60,000 bases of DNA from Symbiodinium natans (GCA_905221605.1 CAJNDS010000313.1:666478-726477); one strand, 5' to 3'; positions 18,300 through 27,572 are shown, numbered from the stretch's first letter. Notes: generated by a model not told the origin, from the letters alone. Translations and numbers: made by a program.

Positions 18300-18440
18300 G
18301 ATAAGTTATAAGTAGGGTAACGATGGTTAAAACCTCATTTAGGGTACGTATTACCCTACTTCGAAGTTCCCATAACCCCACTTACAAGTGTCCATGAACC
18401 TCCCAGGAAACCCTACTTATGAGTGTCCATCTACCTATGA
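18300..18440. mobile_element. family B arms, partial and duplicated
   Basis: AAGTAGGGTAACGATGG inverts to TACCCTACTT near 18350. Two right-arm-like segments follow (ACAAGTGTCCATGAACCTCC and GAGTGTCCATCTACCTATGA). Confidence 0.5.
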
Positions 18441-18970
18441 GGGTTTTTTGAACCCCCCCTCCAGTATAAAGCTCCTGGCTCCTGGCCCACATATGTCGTG
18501 TTGCGCAAGGCAGCGCCCGCGGCACCGGGAGCCACTGAGGAGGCCCGGTCTGATACTTGAAGGGTTCATGGTACTCATTGACCAATTATTAGGGTTTAGG
18601 GTTTATAAGGTTTTGGGTTTTTGGGTTCATGGGTTTACTTCGTTCCTTATGAACCAACTAGAACTGTACTTAGAACAGTACTAATAACCATATTAGGGCA
18701 CTTAAGGGGCTTCTAAGTGGGTGATAAGTACCTCCCAGTATGGGCCTGAACGACAAACCTGAGAAGCCACGGGGGAAACGCGCAGGCCAAGCAAGGACCT
18801 TCATCCCAAAACCAATTAGACCATATGAGGGGCCTGTCGGCTATTTTGGTGAACTTAAGGGAAATTTTCCTGCACAAACATACACACCACAACCCTCCAC
18901 CCAAAAAGTCCAAATGCTCAGCTCCAGCATCATATGCCCACTACCACCCCGTAAACCCTAACCCTTAGCC

Positions 18971-19087
18971 CTGCACACTCAGAGTTCAACGACGGATCAA
19001 CCCATTCGTTCGATTTCCAAAGCAACCAAGAACGGGGATTGAGGTGAATGATGCCTCCTTTTCCTTCAGGGGGTGACGTTAATGAAC
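18971..19087 (-). CDS. candidate internal exon on the minus strand
   Basis: Read on the minus strand, TTGTACAG|G opens a frame that includes GSLTSPPEGKGGIIHLNPRS, then WLLWKSNEWVDPSLNSECAG, and ends at GTGCAG|GG. Composition is protein-like with several Trp. The frame stays open some way upstream of the acceptor. The donor is not canonical GT, so the 3' edge is uncertain. No family named. Confidence 0.35.
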
Positions 19088-19151
19088 CTGTACAAGCGAG
19101 GTCGACACAAAATCGACTCAACCCTAAACCCGAAGCTTCAAGCCTGAACAG

Positions 19152-19205
19152 GTGGCCCCCAGCACGCCGGTGAAGGCGCAGGCCGATATGATGGGAAAAC
19201 CCTAA
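19152..19205 (+). CDS. possible short exon, Pro/Ala-rich
   Basis: GAACAG|GTGGCC opens VAPSTPVKAQADMMGK, and the following CCCTAAA repeat supplies TAA at 19203-19205. Either a terminal exon whose stop is telomeric, or an exon ending just before the tract. Confidence 0.3.
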   Translation: MAPSTPVKAQADMMGKP

Positions 19206-19351
19206 ACCCTAAACCCTAAAAAATCCTAAGCCCTAAGCTTCAGGGGTTAAGAGGGCTGAGGGCTGCGCACCACATGCCCCCCAAAATGCCTCTAAATAGC
19301 GGTCGACGTTTGCCTTTATTTGGGGGGAGGTGGGGGGGGGGCATTTAGGGT

Positions 19352-19430
19352 ATCTTGAACTTTGTTATAGCGGGGTAACATTTTACATTTTTAAGGGTGC
19401 TTTAACTCAATAAGAATTATTTCTTGCATC
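19352..19430. repeat. dispersed repeat J, copy 1
   Basis: GGTAACATTTTACATTTTTA followed by AAGGGTGCTTTAACTCAATA matches 39196-39275 (GGTAACATTCTACCTTTTTA) over about 75 bp. Confidence 0.65.
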
Positions 19431-19449
19431 TGTAAGACTAGCCCAAGCA

Positions 19450-19760
19450 TTGAACCTGAACTCCCCCCCCCCCCCCCCCGCTAAATCAACCATCCCATCA
19501 ATCGGGTGTAGCCCTGAGCACGTTTGCGAGCAGGCTGAGATCCTCTTTTTGTTGCTCACGTTGAAGCTATACCCCCCTTGGGAATTATGTGTCTTTTGTT
19601 TATATAAAGCCCAAGAGGATATTGACAATATTGTGTTTATTAAGGTTCTAAGGGGAGCATAGGCAAGTTCATGTGTTCTTAACTTCTGAGGTCCTGAAGG
19701 CCGGTTGCAGGGCTTACGCAAGGAGATAACAGTGGACGAGAGTGGACGAGGAAACCCTGG
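19450..19760. other. spacer with poly-C run, no supported gene
   Basis: C run at 19463-19480, then 270 bp of mixed sequence. Frames on both strands are short and unconvincing. Confidence 0.4.
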
Positions 19761-19871
19761 ACACCCCCTCAATCCTAAACCCAACCCTAGACCCCAAATC
19801 CTCAGCAAGCAAAACCGCTGTGGGAAACCCTGAACCGAGATGGAGGGTGGCAGGCCTTTACCCTAAACAGC

Positions 19872-20053
19872 CGCCTTGAAGGTTCATGGGTACTTATAAA
19901 TAGGGGTTCAGGGTTGAGCGTTTGGGTTGTTGTAGGGTTGAGGCTTTTTAGGGTTGAGGGTGTTTTATAGTTTTTGAGAGAGAGTGCAGGGTTCAGGGCT
20001 ATGAGTACCCTAAGTATGCTTACTGATAAGTACCCATGGGCCTCCAAGTATGA
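19872..20053. mobile_element. family B element split by telomere-like DNA
   Basis: Left arm GAAGGTTCATGGGTACTTAT (19872) and right arm GATAAGTACCCATGGGCCTC (to 20047) enclose about 100 bp, mostly degraded TTTAGGG-like sequence. Confidence 0.6.
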
Positions 20054-20468
20054 AGGGCTTAGGGTGCAGGGTCCAGGAACGCTTTAGAATGATGGTTCTT
20101 GAGGTCAGGGTCAGGGGGTTTCAGACACTTTTGGGCTTTGTGAGTTGCAAGGGGTATGAGGTGGACTACGGCATTGAGGGCATCATCACACCTTCCCCTG
20201 TCCGCACCTCAGTCACGTGGCTTGAGCTTCGAGCTTTTTCTGGGTTTCTAGCAGAGGACTACTGGCTATGTGCCGGGACTCAACCCTAAGCCCAAGCAAA
20301 GGGGATGTCGCATCGCGAGAACTTGTTCGGGCCACCTCGGCGCAACAAACGCAGAACCCTGTAGACCCTGCTTGATTGGACCCGAACTGGGCTAGCCATT
20401 TGTAAGTCTACTTCCCTGTGGAAGTAGTAGGTTCCCTAGCTTTTTAGTAACCTCAACTGCCCATTCAA

Positions 20469-20606
20469 GTACTTGGAGGTTCATGTGTACTTAGAACCCC
20501 GAAAACAAGTCCACTTATATCCTAGTACTTAAAGGACGTAGGGGACTTAGTGGGCTTATAAGTACAGTTACAATTGGGGTTAGAAGTACCCTGAACCACC
20601 AAGTAA
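20469..20606. mobile_element. MITE-like hairpin, family B, complete
   Basis: ACTTGGAGGTTCATGTGTAC and its inverted partner GTACCCTGAACCACCAAGT, with an internal CCACTTATATCC and inverted partner. Confidence 0.65.
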
Positions 20607-20609
20607 GTC

Positions 20610-20652
20610 CTGAGCCCTAAACCCTAAACCCTAAACCCTAAGCCCTAAACCC
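20610..20652 (-). repeat. CCCTAAA tract
   Basis: Five units just upstream of the exon candidate at 20662. Confidence 0.9.
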
Positions 20653-20661
20653 TTGGCTCAG

Positions 20662-20814
20662 GTGCCTTTGGATGCTGCTCCGGCGCTTTTGGCCTCACCG
20701 CCGATGGTTCTCAAACTCAGCGCCCGGCCACAAGGAGCTTCTGAGAAGGAAAAGTTTGGGCCTGTCAGTTCGGACTTTGTTGGGTTGACTAGGCTGTGGG
20801 GATGGGTGGTGTAG
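20662..20814 (+). CDS. candidate terminal exon, 50 codons
   Basis: Opens after GGCTCAG|G and ends in TAG at 20812-20814. It reads VPLDAAPALLASPPMVLKLS, ARPQGASEKEKFGPVSSDFV and GLTRLWGWVV. Balanced composition with a charged middle makes it one of the better coding candidates. The preceding CCCTAAA tract would lie in the intron. No domain recognised. Confidence 0.45.
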   Translation: MPLDAAPALLASPPMVLKLSARPQGASEKEKFGPVSSDFVGLTRLWGWVV

Positions 20815-20954
20815 TCCTCTGAACCCTAAACCCTATGTGTGTGTGTGGCTAGAGTCTATTCTAAGCCCCGGAACCCTAAACTGTTCTAGCGTTTAGGCTT
20901 GGTTTTCGTTTGGTTTGCACCCCCTCCGACCCCTCAGCCTGGAGCTTTAGGATT

Positions 20955-21008
20955 CTCGGGTTTCGGGTTTAGGGTTTAGGGTTGAGGGTTTAGGGTTTAG
21001 GGTTTAGG
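20955..21008 (+). repeat. TTTAGGG tract
   Basis: About seven units, ending at hairpin I. Confidence 0.9.
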
Positions 21009-21100
21009 GATGCTCCCCCCCCTTAGACTAACAGCCCTTGATATGGATTATAGTACCCCCGAGTAGAATCCCTATTTGTTAGTATAGGGGGGAACATCCC
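21008..21100. mobile_element. MITE-like hairpin, family I
   Basis: GGGATGCTCCCCCCCCTTAG pairs with GGGGGGAACATCCC, and inner CTAACAG/TTGTTAG arms pair. A relative lies at 32483-32567. Confidence 0.65.
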
Positions 21101-21270
21101 AATGTTTAGGGCTTGTCAGGGTTTAGGGTTTGTTTTGCGGTCATGGTTCCGAGGTTTGAATCTGGTTTCTTGCAGGTACCCGATGACGCCCCCTCCAGCA
21201 ATGCCTTTAGGGTATTCGCGGGTATACTGAACCATGAAACCCCCCAAGGCCCTTTTACATACACACCCTA

Positions 21271-21294
21271 CCCCCCCCCCCCCCCCCCCCCCCC
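21271..21294 (+). repeat. poly-C run
   Basis: More than 20 C, between unsupported frames. Confidence 0.9.
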
Positions 21295-21729
21295 AAACTT
21301 GGAAACCCTGAGCTTGATTGAGGGTTGTTGGGTTCAATTGGGGTTTAGGGTTTAGGGTTTTGGAACCGGTCTGAAAGAGGGTGGTTTCCCACGGGTTTAA
21401 GGCTTGGGCAGCAACATGGGCGACAGGGCCCCTTCAAAACCAAGTGCCTACAAGTTCTTAAAATCTTGAGCTCTTTAAAGCCAAGACCTGGAGGCTTATC
21501 GCCAAGCCCGCTTCAACTTTTTCTTTACAGTATCAGAACCCTAGAGAAAGAGAATGCGTACAAGCAAAAGGCAGGGCAGAAGCCTCCAAGCAAGCCCGCG
21601 AACCCCAACCCCCCCTTCCTAAAGACCCTGAACCCTGAACCCAAACCCCAAACCCCAAACCCCAAATTTAAGAGCCTCCGGCTCAAGCCGCCGACCCCGC
21701 TGGAGCATAGTTGAGAGGTCTCCCGCTCG

Positions 21730-21780
21730 CGTGGGGGGGGTGGGGGGGAGGGGGGTGGGGGGGGGGGGCCCCCCCCCCCC
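21730..21780. repeat. G-rich block ending in a perfect G12C12 palindrome
   Basis: G runs broken by T or A, then twelve G (21757-21768) joined to twelve C (21769-21780). Confidence 0.9.
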
Positions 21781-21849
21781 GCGTTTTGGGGGGGTAAGGA
21801 GGGAAAGAGGGAGGTTTTCACCTCCTCAAACCCATCCAAAACGCCGCCA

Positions 21850-22110
21850 GGGTCGGCGGACCCCAAACCCCCAAACCCCAAACCTCCACCCCAAACCTCC
21901 AACCCAAAACCCCCCCAAACCCCAAACCCCAAACCCCAAACCCCAAACCCCCAAACCCCAAACCCAAACCCCAAACCCCCAACCCCAAACCTCAACCCCA
22001 AACCCCGAACCCCAAACCCCAAACCCCAAACCCCAAACCCCAAACCCCAAACCCCAAACCCCAAACCCTAAACCCTAAACCCTAAACCCTAAACCCCAAA
22101 CCCCAAGCCC
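21850..22110 (-). repeat. CCCCAAA variant array with CCCTAAA end
   Basis: More than thirty CCCCAAA-type units, some with extra C, ending in four CCCTAAA. The long NPKPQTP-type and GFGVWGL-type frames here are translations of this repeat and not genes. Confidence 0.95.
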
Positions 22111-22120
22111 CAAACCCAAA

Positions 22121-22217
22121 AAAGAGCACCAACGAGGTGAAGTCGTGTCTGCCATGGGAGAGCGCAGTCCCGCCACAACTGCTTCGGAGAGGTGGTGTGC
22201 TTCAGAGGTGTAGGGTT
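22121..22217 (+). CDS. possible exon between telomeric arrays
   Basis: Two overlapping frames look protein-like: KEHQRGEVVSAMGERSPATT running to TAG, and EVKSCLPWESAVPPQLLRRG. The 97-bp patch is bounded by a CCCCAAA array upstream and a TTTAGGG array downstream. Its last 22 bp recur beyond the downstream array (22303-22324). Frame unresolved. Confidence 0.3.
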
Positions 22218-22324
22218 TAGGGTTTAGGGTTTAGGGTTTAGGGTTTAGGGTTTAGGGTTTAGGGTTTAGGGTTTAGGGTTTAGGGTTTAGGGTGTTAGGG
22301 GTTGTGCTTCAGGGTGTAGGGTTT
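22196..22324. repeat. TTTAGGG array flanked by 22-bp direct repeats
   Basis: TGTGCTTCAGAGGTGTAGGG at 22196 and TGTGCTTCAGGGTGTAGGG at 22303 (one base gap) enclose about eleven TTTAGGG units. Confidence 0.85.
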
Positions 22325-22326
22325 CT

Positions 22327-22422
22327 TAGTAGCCCAGTGGTACCCCGTACCCTTTTTTTGGTTATGGGTTCCTTAAAGTGACCACAAAAGGGTGCCCTTA
22401 TTATAATATGGGCCTACCTAGG
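22327..22422. mobile_element. family C hairpin, diverged copy
   Basis: TAGTAGCCCAGTGGTACCCC and ATATGGGCCTACCTAGG as arms, with inner ACAAAAGGGTGCCCTT. Most similar to 34685-34791. Confidence 0.6.
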
Positions 22423-22435
22423 TCTTCTGGCTGGA

Positions 22436-22507
22436 GGGAATGAGGGGATGAGGGTCCTTCATAGTCCCTGCAGGGGTATATATAGGGCCTTCATTCCCTC
22501 ATTCCCA
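22436..22507. mobile_element. MITE-like hairpin, family G
   Basis: GGGAATGAGGGGATGAGGGT pairs with TTCATTCCCTCATTCCC around GGGGTATATATAGGG. Relative at 26566-26668. Confidence 0.65.
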
Positions 22508-22994
22508 TCCAAGAACCGGGGCATTCAAGATGCTTATGGAGCATGACGCGGTGTAGAGTTGGTTGGGTACAGGGCTCAGGACAGCTCCTGACGTGTGCAG
22601 AGGGCTTAGTCGGGCTGCAATAATTGCTGCGCACGAGTTCACAAGCCACCACGTAAAAGCTGAACACGAAAGCGCCCAGCTTATGCAAGTCAGGCGCCAG
22701 CTGAAGGGCTTTTGAAGAGACTAACAGCCCAAACTCGGATATGTTGTGTGCCATCGTGGGGAGGCCGAGCGACCACAGTGGTGCCGAAGCGTCTGAGGCC
22801 ACAGGGGGAGGGGGGGTAGGTTTTTGCCCACAAACCCTCGCAGCAGGGCTGTATCCCCCGAACCCGAAACCCCAAGCCCAAAACCCCAAACCCCAACCCC
22901 TAAACTTTGTGCCCTAAACCCTAAACCCTCAACCCTCACCCTAGCCTCACTAGAAGCTCTGCGAACTTAACGAACTCAGGCCTGCCCCAATTCA

Positions 22995-23160
22995 ACCCTG
23001 CATTGGAGGATCGTGGGTACTTGTAAGTAGGGTTCACGGTTTCGGGTTAGGGGTTAGGGTTTAGGGTTTTGGGTTGTTTCGGTTTTCGGTTTTCGGTTTA
23101 GGGTTTAGGGTTCAGGGTTTAGAGTTTAGGGTTCAGGGTTTAGGGTTTAGGGCTTACGGC
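22995..23160 (+). repeat. family B left arm, then degenerate TTTAGGG field
   Basis: GGAGGATCGTGGGTACTTGT at 22996, then telomere-like units to 23158 with no right arm. Confidence 0.65.
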
Positions 23161-23559
23161 CCCTATATTACGCACTCTAGACCTTAGAGAGTCCTCTCCC
23201 AAATTGAAGACTTCAAACCCGAAGCCTTGCAAACCCCCGCCTAAAAGCCCTTGGGGTTTGCAACGACTTCGGCCCTCAGTCACCTCAATCACCCGAGAAG
23301 ACCTCCCCGTCCCGAAGCTTACTTGGGGTTTGGGGTTTACGGTAAAGAACCAACCCACGAAACCTGTTGAACCCTAAACCCTACCCAAACCCTCCCACCC
23401 CCCATGCCCCTAAAACAAAAAAGACAACATGATCACGAACAGAATGCCCTCAAGCGCCCCCCCCCCCCCGTGCCTTGGACGCTTAACGTCTATTCTGCGC
23501 GTGCTCTTTGTTTTCTTGGATTCTTCCCGAAAACCAATTGTTCTCGTTTGTTTGGCGCT

Positions 23560-23776
23560 TCAACGCGGAAGGCGTTCTATCGGATCGCTTTTTGGCGAAA
23601 GAGGCCACGAAGAGGAGACGGTCAACATTTTGACGGGAGGCCACGGAGACGACACGGTCAAGCGAGTTCGGAACATGTTGCTGGGAGAGGGGTGTGGCGT
23701 GGGGAGGCGTGGACCATGCCTGGAGGTTGACGGACGGGTTCGGGGAGCACGGATGGGGAGGGTGACATTGGGTTGA
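23560..23776 (+). CDS. possible coding stretch, unsupported family
   Basis: Part of a 115-codon frame; its better half reads EETVNILTGGHGDDTVKRVR and NMLLGEGCGVGRRGPCLEVD before TGA. GGHGDDTV superficially resembles an RTX-type nonapeptide, but there is only one. The region then runs into a GC minisatellite. Antisense frames are equally open, so support is weak. Confidence 0.25.
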
Positions 23777-23805
23777 TGGGCAAGGGAGTGGGGACACGTG
23801 GACGG

Positions 23806-23990
23806 CCCCTCCGCGCCCTCCGCGCCCTCCGCGCCCTCCGCGCGCTCCGCGCCCTCCGCGCGCTCCACGCGCTCCCGCGCGCTCCGCGCCCTCCGCGCCC
23901 GCGCCCTCGCGCGCCCTCCGCGCCCGCGCCCTCCGCGCCCTCCGCGCCCTCCGCGCGCCCTCCGCGCCCTCCGCGCCCCCCCGCCCGGGA
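23806..23990. repeat. GCGCCCTCC minisatellite
   Basis: About twenty imperfect 9-bp units (GCGCCCTCC, GCGCGCTCC), entirely pyrimidine/GC-skewed. The Ala/Pro-rich and Arg/Gly-rich frames come from the repeat. Confidence 0.9.
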
Positions 23991-24013
23991 CACGGTGTGC
24001 TGATGCTATAAGG

Positions 24014-24058
24014 GTGCATTGCGTCTATTTTGCGGGTGCGTTGCGTCTATTCTGCGGT
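24014..24058 (+). repeat. 22-bp tandem duplication
   Basis: GTGCATTGCGTCTATTTTGC and GTGCGTTGCGTCTATTCTGC lie in tandem. A further partial copy lies near 23485. Confidence 0.75.
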
Positions 24059-24206
24059 GTTTCCTTTTTAAAGTATTTGTTTACAAGGCACACACGTGCA
24101 GCATAGCCTTTAAGTGTCCGTCTTACCCCCCCCCCCCCTCCCGAGGCCTGTCCCCAGCTTGACATAGCCAAGCCTCCCCAACCCTCAGGGCTGAGAGGGT
24201 TTGAAG

Positions 24207-24470
24207 TTTAGGGTTTAGGGTTTAGGGTTTAGGGTTTAGGGTTTGGGAGAGGATTTAGGGGTTAGAAGGTCTGGGGCTTCGGAGGCTTAGCGCCCCATGT
24301 CCAGGAGACGCCGATGATCGTAGGCTTGAAGCCTCAGGGGTTTAAGGGTTTTTAGGGCCTTTTAAGGGCTTTAGGGTTTAGGGTTAAGGTCTAGGGTTTA
24401 GGGTTTTGGGTTTAGGGTTTAGGGTTTAGGGTCTAGGGTTTAGGGTTTAGGGTTTAGGGTTTAGGGTGTA
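24207..24470 (+). repeat. TTTAGGG tracts
   Basis: A clean five-unit tract at 24209-24245, and a longer degenerate one at 24370-24472 with unique DNA between. Confidence 0.85.
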
Positions 24471-24893
24471 GGGGTGGCTTTGCCACATTAGACGGCGTGG
24501 GGTGGGAGAGGGCTCTGCTTGCCTGACCATGCCGACAGGAGAATGCTGGGGCCATGCTGCAGGGGGGCTTACCTGACGGGTTGCTGGGGTTTTGGGTGAT
24601 TGTGGGCCAAGTTTTGAGGCGTTCCATGAGGATTGAGGGCTTAAGGAGCCCTGGCTACTCGGGTTGAGGGTTGAGATAGGGTTTAGGTGTTCTGATTGGT
24701 CGGGTTTCATTGGTTTAGGCTTTAGGGTTCTTGGGTTTAGGGTTTCTGGTCCAGGGTGTATGGGTTGCAAGAGGTCGGGGATGGTGGTTTGAATCGTTGC
24801 TTGTGTAGACACTTAGTCCCAAACCCCTTAGCCCAAAAACGGCAACGGATTGCAGATTCAGCCCGCACAAGGCTGCGTGTGCTTGACAAGGGC

Positions 24894-25209
24894 TGTGGAC
24901 GAGCTTGGAGCATAAACCGTGTCGCATAGCTTGCATGCGTAGGGCTTTTGCGATTTTCGAGACTACGCCGCTGCGCACGCTCGAGGTAGCATGAGTTCCC
25001 TTGACTAACCTCGAAGCCCCTGCACCAGAAACCTCAAGCCCCCAGGCCTTAAACCCTCGACCCTGAGCTATCAATCCAACCTCGAACCATGAACCCCCTA
25101 CCTGTTAGCCCAAACCCGGAAAAGCACAAGGGTGTGACCTGTTTTTTTGTCTGGCAAAGACAATGCACGAGCTTGGACCATAAACTGTGTAGCATAGCTT
25201 GCATGCTTA
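24894..25209. repeat. pair of diverged 45-bp direct repeats
   Basis: 24899-24941 (GACGAGCTTGGAGCATAAAC) and 25166-25209 (CACGAGCTTGGACCATAAAC) match in most positions and share CATAGCTTGCATGC. Confidence 0.75.
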
Positions 25210-25391
25210 CGCCACCTAAAGGCTTCGGGCCCCAATGCGGTTTAGGGTATTTTGGGTGGATCCTCTTCTCGCTCTCTTAAACAGGGACCGTATTTCAGCG
25301 GGTCTGTATTTTCAAGGGTCCCCCTAATCCTATCCCTACTTTGGGTTGAGGGTTCAGGGCGCAAGTTCCCCTTCCTGGAAGCGACCCTATA

Positions 25392-25440
25392 AACTCTAAA
25401 CCCTAAACCCTAAACCCTAAACCCTAAACCCTAAACCCCG
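25392..25440 (-). repeat. CCCTAAA tract
   Basis: Six to seven units before an exon candidate. Confidence 0.9.
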
Positions 25441-25462
25441 AAGCCCTGGTGACCCTAGCAAG

Positions 25463-25513
25463 GCTGCAGCTGCTGAAGAGCGGGGGCGCCCCCGAAGAGG
25501 AGCCGCTGCGCAG
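25463..25513 (+). CDS. possible exon, Ala/Arg-rich
   Basis: CCTAGCAAG|G opens AAAAEERGRPRRGAAAQ, ending at a poly-G run (25513-25526). Basic Ala-rich helix-like segment; too short to assign. Confidence 0.25.
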
Positions 25514-25556
25514 GGGGGGGGGGGGGGCTTAGAATCCATTTTAGGGCTCATTTGGG

Positions 25557-25618
25557 TTTTAGGGTTTAGGGTTTAGGGTTTAGGGTTTAGGGTTAAGGGT
25601 TTAGGGTTTAGGGTTGTT
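25557..25618 (+). repeat. TTTAGGG tract
   Basis: About eight units. 25620-25830 beyond it is a degraded CCCTAAA-like field. Confidence 0.9.
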
Positions 25619-25857
25619 ATACACCCTGCAAGCCCTAAGCCTTAGCACCCTATAAGGCCCTAAAACCCTAAGCTCTAAACTCTTAAAACACTGAGACCCA
25701 AAAACCCTAAACGCCCTAAAGACCTAAAAAACCTAAACTCCTGAACCCTGGGAACCCTGAAGCCCTCGAAACCCTTAAACCCCCAAAGTCCTAAAACCCT
25801 AAACCCGAAACCCTTCCTCGTCACCTTTGAGGTTCGGTTTGAGTGGGAAGGGTTATG

Positions 25858-25949
25858 GTTTAGGGTTTAGGGTTTAGGGTTTAGGGTTTAGGGTTTAGGG
25901 TTTAGGGTTTAGGGTTTAGGGTTTAGGGTTTAGGGTTTAGGGTTTAGGG
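25858..25949 (+). repeat. TTTAGGG array, clean
   Basis: About thirteen perfect units, immediately followed by an acidic coding-like patch. Confidence 0.95.
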
Positions 25950-26041
25950 ATGGTTTGGACCGGAGCGTTCCCGAGGAGCTCATCGAGGAGGAGCCCTGGC
26001 AGGAGGATACTTGGGAGGAGGAGCCCTGGCAGGCCGGAGAC
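25949..26041 (+). CDS. candidate exon fragment, acidic EEEPWQ repeat
   Basis: Thirty-one codons between two TTTAGGG arrays read DGLDRSVPEELI, then EEEPWQEDTW and EEEPWQAGD: two copies of a ten-residue acidic Trp-containing repeat. All boundaries are telomeric (AGGGAT upstream, GACTTAGGG downstream). GAG/CCC/TGG/CAG codons and the absence of stops suggest genuine coding ancestry. No family named. Confidence 0.4.
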
Positions 26042-26130
26042 TTAGGGTTTAGGGTTTAGGGTTTAGGGTTTAGGGTGTAGGATTTAGGGTTCAGGGTTTA
26101 GGGTTTAGGGTTTCGGGCTTAGGGTTTAGG
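26041..26130 (+). repeat. TTTAGGG tract
   Basis: Clean for five units, then degenerate. The 79-codon frame that follows (26135-26374, Phe/Gly/Val-rich) looks like decayed repeat DNA and is not supported. Confidence 0.9.
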
Positions 26131-26565
26131 ATTCTTGGATGTTTTGGAGTTTCTGGGAGTTTCGGGGGCTTTCGGGGGCTTTAGGTTTTCGATGTTTGAG
26201 TTTTTTTTTGTTTTTGTTTTTCACGGTTTTTGGGCGTTTGGTGTTCTGGGCGTTGATGTTTTCCAGATAGGCTCCCGGAAGTTTCGGGGTTTTGGGGGTG
26301 TGAGGACTGCAGGTATTGTTTCAAGCGGCTTGGGGGTCCGCGATTCTAGGTTGTTTTGTGCTTTTTGTGGGTGACGCGGACTGGTGAGGGGAATGCCTGA
26401 CCGGCAAATCCTGCAGAGCCCGATGTTCATGATGTGTTGACAACCTTGTCAATCCTTGTCAAACGTCGCGCCAAACCCAGACCACCGCTAAGTATACATG
26501 AACCCCAAAGCCTGGGCCATTGGACGGTGTGGCACGGCCTAAGCCCGCTCTTAACCCTTGTCACC

Positions 26566-26668
26566 CTGGTTCTTAGTCGGGAATGAGGGAATGAGGTACC
26601 TTGTATCCCCCCATATACCTTGCAAGGACTTATGGTACCTCATTCCGTCATTCCTGACGAAGAACCAG
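26566..26668. mobile_element. MITE-like hairpin, family G, long arms
   Basis: CTGGTTCTTAGTCGGGAATG extending through GAGGGAATGAGGTACC pairs with GGTACCTCATTCCGTCATTC through GAAGAACCAG: about 35 bp per arm with few mismatches and a 34-bp loop. Confidence 0.8.
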
Positions 26669-26954
26669 TAGGCTTTAGCCTCCCGTGGCCTTCTGGGCCA
26701 GGGCAAACAACAGAAGAGCACACGGTTCCAAGGTCTCCTCGTGAGCCTTCTGCCACACCCCCCCCTCCCCTCCCCTGGCAAGCCTAAGTAATAAATGTGT
26801 CGGAATAAGTACTAATGGTTTATTCTTTTAGGGTCCCTTCATAAATATGCTACAATAACCCCCAAAACCCATTCTACTTATTAGGGCCCCTATAGCAGCT
26901 GGTTACTCCGAATCCTTCCGTGTTAGCCCTTCCGGGTGTTGCTGCTGCTCCTGG

Positions 26955-26971
26955 GGGGGGGGGGGGGGGGA
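26955..26971 (+). repeat. poly-G run
   Basis: About 17 G. The preceding 26786-26925 is AT-richer with weak inverted symmetry (GTCGGAATAAGTAC and TTACTCCGAATCC). Confidence 0.8.
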
Positions 26972-27061
26972 ACAGCTGGTGGTAGGCCGAAACCCCACAA
27001 AGTACGACAAACAAGGCTGCGACGATGATTCGGGTTTAGGTTGCAAGTGGGGATCACGTCA

Positions 27062-27190
27062 CCACCCTAAACCCTAAACCCTAAACCCTAAACCCTAAAC
27101 CCTAAACCCTAAACCCTAAACCCTAAACCCTAAACCCTAAACCCTAAACCCTAAACCCTAAACTCCAATCCCTAAACCCTAAACCCTCAC
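27062..27190 (-). repeat. CCCTAAA array, long
   Basis: About fifteen perfect units plus a few variants; one of the longest clean arrays. Confidence 0.95.
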
Positions 27191-27486
27191 CATTCTAAGA
27201 ACCACTAAAGCCTGCGAACCCTAAAAGATCGAAGCCCTGATAGTCCTGTGTCTCCCTCACCCCAGGCGCTCCTCTTACCAGCCAGCCCTACATAACCCAG
27301 CTCTACTCTAAACCCTAAAGCCCGAAACATGGCGTAGAGTTTAGGGTTTTTAGGGTTTAGGGTTTGGGGTCTGGGGTTTGGGGTTTAGGGAGCCCTATAA
27401 ACCCTGCGACCCGACAAAGCACCCAAACCGCCGAAAGAAACCTCCGAAAACCCGCACTGGCCCTCCTATTCCCAACGCCCCAAGAC

Positions 27487-27572
27487 CCCCCCCCCCCCCC
27501 CCCTGCAACCCTAAACCCTAAACCCTAAACCCTAAACCCTAACCCTAAACCCTAAACCCTAAACCCTAAATC
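27487..27572 (-). repeat. poly-C then CCCTAAA tract
   Basis: C17 at 27487-27503, then nine units with one CCCTAA. 27580-27890 is an A- and C-rich degraded field with no gene. Confidence 0.9.

Noticed and set aside
21525-22078. Long open frames rich in GFGVWGL or NPKPQTP
   Set aside because: Direct translations of TTTGGGG/CCCCAAA arrays; the same happens at 876, 3466, 3566, 42938, 42966 and 56433.
23620-23660. RTX-like GGHGDDTV motif
   Set aside because: Single occurrence, no tandem nonapeptides, and competing frames.
23483-24106. Ala/Arg/Gly- and Pro-rich frames on both strands
   Set aside because: Generated by the GCGCCCTCC minisatellite; open on five frames at once.
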